Positions 6,905-11,160 of a stretch of DNA of 11,160 bases are shown in pieces; position 1 is the first letter of the stretch; each line of letters opens with the position of its first letter. Source of the DNA: DASQFY01 sp036397815 (GTDB taxonomy: Bacteria > Chloroflexota > Limnocylindria > QHBO01); NCBI GenBank assembly GCA_036397815.1, contig DASWIE010000025.1, positions 1 to 11,160 on the forward strand, written 5' to 3'. Both the position numbers and the translations under genes were made by a program. The notes below the pieces were generated by a model that saw only the letters and a list, made by a program, of their open reading frames with translations, did not search any database and was not told where the DNA came from.

Positions 6905-7573
6905 CTACTTCTTGGGCTTCGCGTCCTCGGCGGCCGCTTCCTTGGCGGTCGGCACCGTGCCGCCGCGCTCCTGCGTCAGGGAGATGAGCGACGCCGTGTT
7001 GCCGGCGAAGACCTCGTCGATCAGGCCATATGACTTGGCCTCCTCCGCGCCCATGAAGTAGTCGCGCTCGGAGTCACGGCGCACCTTGTCCCGCTCCTGG
7101 CCGGTGTGCTCGGCCAGGATGCTCATCAGGCGCTCGGTGAGGTGCATCACCTCCTTGACCTGGATCTCCACGTCCGGGGTGTTGCCGCGGAAGCCGGAGG
7201 TGCCCTGGTGGATCATGATTCGGCTGTTCGGCAGCCCGTAGCGCTTGCCGGTGGCACCGGCGGCCAGCAGGATGGCGCCCATCGAGGCCGCCTGACCGAT
7301 GCAGATGGTGCTGACCGGGGCCTTCAGGTACTGCATCGTGTCGTAGATGGCCAAGCCGGAGGTCACCACGCCGCCCGGCGAGTTGATGTAGAGGCTGATG
7401 TCCTTCTCGGAGTCCTCCGACTCCAGGTAGAGCAGTTGAGCGATCACGAGGTTGGCGACGTGATCCTCGATCGCGTCGCCAAGGAAGATGATGCGCTCCT
7501 TGAGGAGGCGCGAGTAGATGTCGAATGCCCGCTCGCCGCGGGCGCTCGACTCGATGACCATCGGGACCAGCAT
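6905..7573 (-). CDS. clpP: ATP-dependent Clp protease proteolytic subunit ClpP
   Basis: A 222-residue serine protease that forms a double heptameric chamber with ClpX. The catalytic triad is Ser97 (GQAASMGA), His122 (RIMIHQG) and Asp171 (RDSERDYFMGAEEA). Other family landmarks are LLKERIIFLG (23-32), YINSPGGVVTSGLAIYDTM (62-80) and AKSYGLIDEV (about 179-188). The C-terminal tail (KEAAAEDAKPKK) is charged and longer than in E. coli. The start at 7573 (MLVPMVIESS) is chosen because family similarity begins there and GGAG lies 7 nt upstream; an ATG 63 bp further up would run into tig. It follows the tig stop codon by 4 bp, so tig and clpP are one operon, with the clpP ribosome site inside the tig end. 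Confidence 0.98.
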   Translation of the reverse strand: MLVPMVIESSARGERAFDIYSRLLKERIIFLGDAIEDHVANLVIAQLLYLESEDSEKDISLYINSPGGVVTSGLAIYDTMQYLKAPVSTICIGQAASMGAILLAAGATGKRYGLPNSRIMIHQGTSGFRGNTPDVEIQVKEVMHLTERLMSILAEHTGQERDKVRRDSERDYFMGAEEAKSYGLIDEVFAGNTASLISLTQERGGTVPTAKEAAAEDAKPKK

Positions 7574-7577
7574 GCGT

Positions 7578-8930
7578 CTACTCCGTGGTGGCGTCTGACT
7601 CGGAGGCCGATGGCGCCGCCTCCCCGGCGGCTGCATCGGTCCCGAGCGCGCGATCGATGAGCGTGTCGACCAGTTTACGGTTGCGCAGCGTCATCCGCAG
7701 GTAGCTGCGGCCCCGCCGCGAGGTCAGGTATTCGTTGAGCTTGGCGTCATTCCCGTAGCGCGCCAGCTGCTCGGCGATCTCGGCCTCGATCTCGGCATCG
7801 GTGGCGTCGATCCCCTCCTTCTCGGCGATCGCGGAGAGGACCAGCAGGACCTTCACACGGCGCGACGCCGGCTCACGCAGCTCCGTGGCGAGCTCCTCGG
7901 GCGTCTGCTTGGCCAGCTCGAGGTACTTGTCCAGCCCGATGCGCTGCGCCGCCAGCCGGTTTCGCAGCTCGTCGCGCATGATCTCGATCTCGTTGGCGAT
8001 CATCACCTCGGGCAGCTCGACGGTCGCGTTCGTGGCGGCGAAGTCGATGATCCGATCGGCGAAGGTATGGCGCCCCTCGTCCACCGCACGCTTCTCGAGC
8101 GCGTCCCGAATCTCGGCGCGCAGCTCCACCAGGCTCGACACCTCGCCCACGCTCTTGGCCAGCTCGTCGTCGAGCTCCGGCAGCAGCCGCTCGCGCAGGT
8201 CGAGCAGCGTCACCTCGAAATGCGCCTGCTTGCCACGCAGCTCCTCCACCCGGTAGTCGCCGGGGAAGGTGATCTCGAAGCCCTTCGTCTCGTCGATCGT
8301 CATGCCGACCAGCTGGTCCTCCCAGCCGGGCATCATCCGTCCCTCGCCGACGACCAGCGGCAGCCGATCGGCCGAGCCACCCTCGAACGGCTCGCCCTCG
8401 ATCGTCCCAACGAACTTCACCGCCGCGACGTCGCCCGCCTGCGCCCCGCGACCGTCGACCGGCCGCAGCGTGGCCTGCTCCTCGCGCAGCTCGGTGATCA
8501 CCTGCTCCACCTGCTCATCGGTCACTGGCGGCGTCTCGAGCGTGAACGCATAGTCGGTGTAGGCGCCCAGTGTCACCTCCGGCCGCACCGCCACCGTGGC
8601 GGTGAAACGGACCGCGGAGCCTTCGGCCACTGCCTCGGGGTCGATGTCGACCTTCGGCTGGTCGATGGGCACGATCGTCGACTGGTCGAGCGCGCGGTCG
8701 TAGCTGTCGCTGACCAGGTGGTCGATCGCCTCGGCGATCACGCTGGCGCGTCCCACGAAGCGGTCGATGACGTGGCGCGGCGCCTTGCCGGGCCGGAAGC
8801 CGGGCAGCTTGGTGCGCTCTGCCACGTGCCGGTAGGCGGTGGCGAAGGCACGGTCGACCTCGGCCGGCGGGACCTCGATCTCGAGGACCACCTTCGAGCC
8901 CGGCTCTGGTCGGGTGGAGACGGTGACCAC
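7578..8930 (-). CDS. tig: Trigger factor (ribosome-associated chaperone, PPIase)
   Basis: A 450-residue chaperone that binds the ribosome near the exit tunnel and shields nascent chains. The N-terminal domain contains the ribosome-docking signature GFRPGKAP (44-51). The FKBP-type peptidyl-prolyl isomerase domain is at about 163-243 (AGDVAAVKFVGTIEG, then PGWEDQLVGM). The helical C-terminal chaperone domain follows, ending in an acidic Ala/Ser/Thr-rich tail. The start is GTG at 8930, with AGGAG 5 nt upstream. The open frame continues upstream through the tRNA gene but without homology, so it is not used. It begins 20 bp after the tRNA-Leu 3' end and ends 4 bp before clpP. This tRNA-Leu/tig/clpP order is found in several bacterial phyla. 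Confidence 0.97.
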   Translation of the reverse strand: MVTVSTRPEPGSKVVLEIEVPPAEVDRAFATAYRHVAERTKLPGFRPGKAPRHVIDRFVGRASVIAEAIDHLVSDSYDRALDQSTIVPIDQPKVDIDPEAVAEGSAVRFTATVAVRPEVTLGAYTDYAFTLETPPVTDEQVEQVITELREEQATLRPVDGRGAQAGDVAAVKFVGTIEGEPFEGGSADRLPLVVGEGRMMPGWEDQLVGMTIDETKGFEITFPGDYRVEELRGKQAHFEVTLLDLRERLLPELDDELAKSVGEVSSLVELRAEIRDALEKRAVDEGRHTFADRIIDFAATNATVELPEVMIANEIEIMRDELRNRLAAQRIGLDKYLELAKQTPEELATELREPASRRVKVLLVLSAIAEKEGIDATDAEIEAEIAEQLARYGNDAKLNEYLTSRRGRSYLRMTLRNRKLVDTLIDRALGTDAAAGEAAPSASESDATTE

Positions 8931-8950
8931 GGCAGCTCCTGGTAGGTGGG

Positions 8951-9034
8951 TGGTGGGCGAGGCGAGATTCGAACTCGCACGTCTTGCGACACCGGCTCCT
9001 AAAGCCGGCGCGTCTGCCGTTCCGCCACTCGCCC
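8951..9034 (-). tRNA. tRNA-Leu (anticodon UAG), CCA encoded
   Basis: On the minus strand the acceptor stem GGGCGAG pairs with CTCGCCC, followed by A and a genome-encoded CCA (8951-8953). The anticodon stem CCGGC/GCCGG holds the loop TTTAGGA, giving UAG at 8999-9001, which reads CUN leucine codons. A long variable arm (TGTCGCAAGACGT) and a TTCGAAT T-loop are typical of class II leucine tRNAs. The tig ribosome site lies in the 20 bp after it, so the tRNA may be processed from a tRNA/tig transcript. Confidence 0.97.
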
Positions 9035-9061
9035 GGCGCCCTCGGCGGATGCTCGCCGTCG

Positions 9062-9067
9062 AGTCTA
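9062..9067 (-). promoter_or_regulatory. -10 box upstream of tRNA-Leu/tig
   Basis: TAGACT on the minus strand lies 27 bp upstream of the mature tRNA 5' end. The GCTAGACT octamer is shared with the T-box leader promoter at the other end of the window. No clear -35 is seen. Confidence 0.4.
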
Positions 9068-9094
9068 GCGGAGGACCGATGGTGGCGGCGAGCG

Positions 9095-9760
9095 TCAGGT
9101 TCGGGAGGCGGATCCCTTGCCGGCCCCCGCCACCTCGGAGCGGCCCAGGGTCGAGAAGCCGGAGTACTCGCGTGCGCCCGGGGAGTCGATCGGCGCCGGT
9201 GGGACGGCGCCCTTCGCGGCCGGGAACTTGGCCGGCTGCCCGCCCGTCACGAACCGCTCGATCGCCTTGCGTGCAACGGCCGCCGCGACGAGGGTGAGGG
9301 CGGCCTCGGCCGCCTTCCACACCGTCCGCGATGCTCCCGGAGGGCCGTCGACCATGGCCTTCGCCAGCTCCCTGCGCGCCTTGCGGCTCTTGAACTGGTC
9401 GCGCCGCCAGCCCTGAAGCTCTTCGACGAGGGCGTCACGGGCCTTCTCGGCTCGCGGCCCCACCCCCCCGACGACGGTGTCGACCCACGCCTGCATCGCC
9501 TTGGGCAGAGCGTCGTACGCCTGCTCGGCCGCTTTCGGCCGCAGGCGACGGCGCAAGGAGCGCGCCACCCGTTGCGGCCCACCAGCCACCAGGAAGGCCG
9601 CCCCCAACCCCAGCCCGATGAAGAGCGCGGGATTCTCCCGGAACCGCCCCTTGATATCCATCGCGTGGCGGACGCGGGCCTCGAGCCGCTCGCCGGTGCG
9701 CTGCAGCTCGGCGCGCTGCGCCTCCACCTCTACTCGCGTCTCAGCAAGCGTTTCGCCCAC
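9095..9760 (-). CDS. DUF3618-like membrane-associated protein
   Basis: A 221-residue protein. The N-terminus (ETLAETRVEVEAQRAELQRT) is a helical segment like that of DUF3618 proteins. It is followed by RFRENPALFIGLGLGAAFLV (39-58), a single transmembrane helix after the typical E-N-P motif. The middle is basic and helical. A second weakly hydrophobic stretch (AALTLVAAAVARKAIERF, 153-170) ends in a Pro/Gly/Ala-rich tail. The GTG at 9760 is chosen because AAGGAGG lies 7 nt upstream. It overlaps the holin-like gene by 31 bp. In many high-GC Gram-positive genomes a DUF3618 gene follows a Phage_holin_3_6-type gene, and that pairing supports the call. Function is unknown; membrane or envelope stress is a reasonable guess. 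The family name is from recall and moderately sure. Confidence 0.7.
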   Translation of the reverse strand: MGETLAETRVEVEAQRAELQRTGERLEARVRHAMDIKGRFRENPALFIGLGLGAAFLVAGGPQRVARSLRRRLRPKAAEQAYDALPKAMQAWVDTVVGGVGPRAEKARDALVEELQGWRRDQFKSRKARRELAKAMVDGPPGASRTVWKAAEAALTLVAAAVARKAIERFVTGGQPAKFPAAKGAVPPAPIDSPGAREYSGFSTLGRSEVAGAGKGSASRT

Positions 9761-10134
9761 GCCACGTCCTCCTTGACCGATTCGATCGTCTCCTCTGGCG
9801 GGCCGATCCGGATGCGACGGACGCCCCAGTACACGAGCAAGGCAGCCAGCGCGGCCAGCACGATGAAGACGAGCAATGCCACCAGCCAGCCCGGCAGGCC
9901 GGTGAGGGCCGCGATCGCCAGAATCACGAACGCGACTACGGCGATGAGCGCCGCCACGAGCAGACCCACCGCCACCCCGATCATGATCAACCCACCGCGG
10001 GTTTCTGCCAGCATCTGGCCAATCTCCTGGCGGCCATGCGTCACCTCGAGCCGGACGAGCTGCACCACGCCACCGAGCAGCTGGCGCGTCAGCCCCAGGA
10101 TGCCCCCGCGGCGCGGTTCACCGGCTTGCGTCAT
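9730..10134 (-). CDS. Phage holin family (DUF1469 type) small membrane protein
   Basis: A 134-residue membrane protein with an N-terminal amphipathic segment (GLTRQLLGGVVQLVRLEVTHGR) and two long transmembrane helices (about 48-76 and 82-105). The cytosolic tail is charged (EETIESVKEDVAWAKRLLRRE), the hallmark arrangement of the Phage_holin_3_6/DUF1469 family (E. coli YqjE relative). The family is named after phage holins, but these chromosomal members are not known to lyse cells, and no phage genes are nearby. The ATG at 10134 is chosen: GGAGG lies 4 nt upstream, giving a strong Shine-Dalgarno. The longer open frame upstream is not needed. It overlaps the DUF3618-like gene by 31 bp and is divergent from the DUF3105 gene. 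Confidence 0.85.
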   Translation of the reverse strand: MTQAGEPRRGGILGLTRQLLGGVVQLVRLEVTHGRQEIGQMLAETRGGLIMIGVAVGLLVAALIAVVAFVILAIAALTGLPGWLVALLVFIVLAALAALLVYWGVRRIRIGPPEETIESVKEDVAWAKRLLRRE

Positions 10135-10184
10135 CTCACCTCCGTCGGGTCGTCGCGGCCACACGAGCGCGCGACGGCGCTGAG

Positions 10185-10190
10185 GATATA
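10185..10190 (-). promoter_or_regulatory. -10 box of the holin/DUF3618 operon
   Basis: TATATC on the minus strand, preceded by TTGC (extended -10), lies about 50 bp upstream of the holin-like ATG. This gives a normal 5' leader with a Shine-Dalgarno, in contrast to the leaderless genes. Confidence 0.4.
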
Positions 10191-10199
10191 GCAAGCGTC

Positions 10200-10221
10200 G
10201 CGCCGACCGCCATTTCGGCGC
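10200..10221. promoter_or_regulatory. Inverted repeat between divergent holin and DUF3105 promoters
   Basis: GCGCCGA and TCGGCGC form a perfect 7-bp inverted repeat with an 8-bp centre. It lies between the two -10 boxes (10185-10190 and 10239-10244). The position fits a shared operator, but no regulator is identified. A direct repeat GCTCGGC (10220-10226, 10232-10238) adjoins it. Confidence 0.35.
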
Positions 10222-10238
10222 TCGGCCGATTGCTCGGC

Positions 10239-10244
10239 TATCCT
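10239..10244 (+). promoter_or_regulatory. -10 box of the DUF3105 gene
   Basis: TATCCT, identical to the clpX box, ends 9 nt before the ATG at 10254. No Shine-Dalgarno is present, so the mRNA is leaderless or has only a few leader bases. Confidence 0.45.
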
Positions 10245-10253
10245 GTCGCGCCA

Positions 10254-10901
10254 ATGGCCAAGCGACGGACCTCCGGCATCCAGCGTCGTTCCCGCGCGAG
10301 CGAAACGGCGATGAGCCGCCGGATCAGCCCCTCCGGCACGTCGAGCGCGCTCGACCCACGCCTCCTGATCGTGGGAGGCGTGCTGGTGGTGGGCGCCATC
10401 GTGCTGGTGGTGGTGCTGCTCTTCGTCGGCGGCGGGTCCGCGGCCCGGATCGGCCAGCGGATAGCCGACGACGGGGGCGGCCACATCGCCAATGGCACGG
10501 TGGGTGGGCCCTACAGCTCGGTGCCAGCAACATCGGGCCAGCACTGGACGACTACCGCCGAATGGGGCGTCTACACCGGCGCGGCCCCTGCCGTCGAGTC
10601 GCAGGTGATCCACAACCTGGAGCATGGCGGCATCGTGATCTGGTACCAGCCCAACCAGCTCGACGCGGATGGCGTCGCGGCGCTCACCGATTACGTGCAG
10701 CAGCAGGTGCGCAGCGCGAAGTTCAAGGTGATCCTCTCGCCATGGACCGGCCAGGACTTCGGCCACCCGATCGGGGTGACCTCCTGGAACTGGTTGCTCT
10801 ACCTCGACAGCGCCGACATCGGCCAGGTCCGTGCCTTCCTGGACGACCACTACGGCGAGGCGCCCGAGCCGCTCGGCGGCCCGGCCCAACCCGCCCAGTA
10901 G
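10254..10901 (+). CDS. DUF3105 membrane-anchored extracytoplasmic protein
   Basis: A 215-residue protein. A basic N-terminus (MAKRRTSGIQRRSR) is followed by one transmembrane helix (about 38-58, LIVGGVLVVGAIVLVVVLLF), so the rest should face outward. The outer domain carries the DUF3105 landmarks: PYSSVPATSGQHW (86-98), WGVY (104-107), HNLEHGGIVIWYQ (120-132), and later KVILSPWTGQDFG and SWNWLLYL. His and Glu in HNLEHGG suggest a metal or catalytic site, but no activity is established for the family. The ATG at 10254 is preferred over an in-frame ATG 24 bp upstream, because that one lies before the TATCCT box. The family is common in Actinobacteria and Chloroflexota. It ends 8 bp before the -35-like element of the next promoter. 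Confidence 0.9.
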   Translation: MAKRRTSGIQRRSRASETAMSRRISPSGTSSALDPRLLIVGGVLVVGAIVLVVVLLFVGGGSAARIGQRIADDGGGHIANGTVGGPYSSVPATSGQHWTTTAEWGVYTGAAPAVESQVIHNLEHGGIVIWYQPNQLDADGVAALTDYVQQQVRSAKFKVILSPWTGQDFGHPIGVTSWNWLLYLDSADIGQVRAFLDDHYGEAPEPLGGPAQPAQ

Positions 10902-10909
10902 CCCGCTGG

Positions 10910-10939
10910 TTGACCCGACCTTAGGACGGGTGGCATCCT
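10910..10939 (+). promoter_or_regulatory. Promoter of the half-tRNA transcript
   Basis: TTGACC (10910-10915), an 18-bp spacer and CATCCT (10934-10939) make the best -35/-10 pair in the window. Six nt separate the -10 from the first base of the tRNA-like sequence (10946), so transcription would start at or next to it. Confidence 0.5.
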
Positions 10940-10945
10940 TTCGAA

Positions 10946-11050
10946 GGGCGGCTAGCTCAACGGCAGAGCAAGTGACTCTTAAGCAGCCGGCACGATCCGC
11001 TGTAGTCCTGAGCGTGGGACCCCGAGCGAAACCCGCTCAGTTATAGGCTC
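10946..11050 (+). ncRNA. Half-tRNA-Lys(CUU)-like RNA with two hairpins; tRNA fragment or novel RNA
   Basis: Positions 10946-10982 match a tRNA 5' half in every position: acceptor strand GGGCGGC, U8, A9, D-arm GCTC-AACGGCA-GAGC, A26, then AGTGA and the anticodon loop CTCTTAA with CTT at 10978-10980 (Lys). The sequence then departs from tRNA. There is no TCACT to close the anticodon stem, no T-arm and no GCCGCCC acceptor strand before the next gene. Instead a GCAGC/GCTGT hairpin (10983-11002) and a 7-bp CTGAGCG/CGCTCAG hairpin (11008-11040) follow. It has its own promoter. It could be a tRNA gene cut at the anticodon loop by an insertion or rearrangement, an assembly junction, or a leader RNA using a tRNA-like fold upstream of the gene at 11059. 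It cannot make a functional tRNA as it stands. Confidence 0.5.
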
Positions 11051-11058
11051 GATTCACG

Positions 11059-11160
11059 ATGGCCATGGAACGCGAGATTGACGAGCTGTACGCGCGCTGG
11101 CAGGCAGCGCTCGATGCTCTGCAGGCGCATCGCGGCGAGTCGGTCCTGGTCGGTCCGATG
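11059..11160 (+). CDS. Start of an unidentified gene, cut by the right edge
   Basis: ATG at 11059 opens a frame of 34 codons that stays open to the last base. It begins MAMEREIDELYARWQAAL, and a second ATG at 11065 is possible. The visible part is an amphipathic helix rich in Glu, Arg, Ala and Leu, followed by HRGESVLVGPM. No Shine-Dalgarno is present; a TTATAG box lies 12 nt upstream. I do not recognise the family, and 34 residues are too few to assign one. Confidence 0.55.
   Translation, partial: MAMEREIDELYARWQAALDALQAHRGESVLVGPM

Noticed and set aside
8067..8945. A 292-codon plus-strand frame opposite tig
   Set aside because: Shadow of the trigger factor gene, which has clear domains on the minus strand.
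8931..9320. An N-terminal extension of tig through the tRNA-Leu gene
   Set aside because: The open frame is there, but it would read through the tRNA, and homology and AGGAG support the GTG at 8930.
9730..10134. A prophage or lysis cassette because of the holin family name
   Set aside because: The DUF1469 type is chromosomal, and no endolysin, integrase or structural phage gene is present.
10135..10254. A 40-residue N-terminal extension of the holin-like protein
   Set aside because: It would include the promoter region and is Arg-rich; the GGAGG site just before 10134 decides the start.
10946..11050. An intact tRNA-Lys, tmRNA or group I intron-bearing tRNA
   Set aside because: No T-arm, no 3' acceptor strand and no CCA inside the window; no tmRNA 5' consensus; and no recognisable group I core or guide sequence for the CTCTT exon end.

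Overview
The window is about 11.2 kb of very GC-rich bacterial chromosome. It carries a conserved proteostasis core (tRNA-Leu, trigger factor, ClpP, ClpX) with a stress or accessory fringe around it. Gene content (trigger factor and ClpP apart from ClpX, a membrane-anchored DUF3105 protein, a DUF3618-like/holin-like pair) and many apparently leaderless starts with TAnnnT boxes suggest Chloroflexota or a neighbouring Terrabacteria lineage. This is an inference from composition and gene style; there is no rRNA here to confirm it.

Layout, left to right. Positions 1-139 (minus) look like stem I of a T-box riboswitch with a GTC (Val) specifier. It reads off the left edge, probably into valS, which follows clpX in several Gram-positive lineages. 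Then come an unrecognised coiled-coil/Ala-Pro-rich protein (188-1594, minus), a short MscS-type channel (1746-2351, plus) that ends 7 bp from the convergent clpX (2359-3666, minus), an O6-alkylguanine-DNA alkyltransferase (3735-4265, plus), a 120-bp repeat-bearing spacer, and an MmcQ/YjbR-family protein (4418-4792, plus).

From 4954 to 9034 everything is on the minus strand. In transcription order this is tRNA-Leu(UAG), tig, clpP, a 70-residue tandem-repeat protein, a GAF-domain protein and a subtilisin-like protease without a signal peptide. The last three genes overlap each other and may form one functional module beside the ClpP unit.

From 9095 to 10134 (minus) lie a holin-like membrane protein and a DUF3618-like protein. 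They are divergent from a DUF3105 protein (10254-10901, plus). Beyond it a promoter-like pair precedes a perfect 5' half of a tRNA-Lys(CUU) whose 3' half is missing, followed by hairpins and the start of an unidentified gene that runs off the right edge.

There are two kinds of translation start. tig, clpP, the repeat gene, the holin-like gene and the DUF3618-like gene have Shine-Dalgarno sequences. mscS, clpX, ogt, the MmcQ gene and the DUF3105 gene have none, but carry a TA(C/T/G)C(A/C)T box 6-9 nt before the ATG, as expected of leaderless mRNAs. The most interesting items are the repeat-peptide/GAF/subtilase cluster, the half-tRNA transcript, the three-copy CAGTAC-N4-(A/C)GTGC motif and the valine T-box. 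No CRISPR array, IS element or rRNA was seen.
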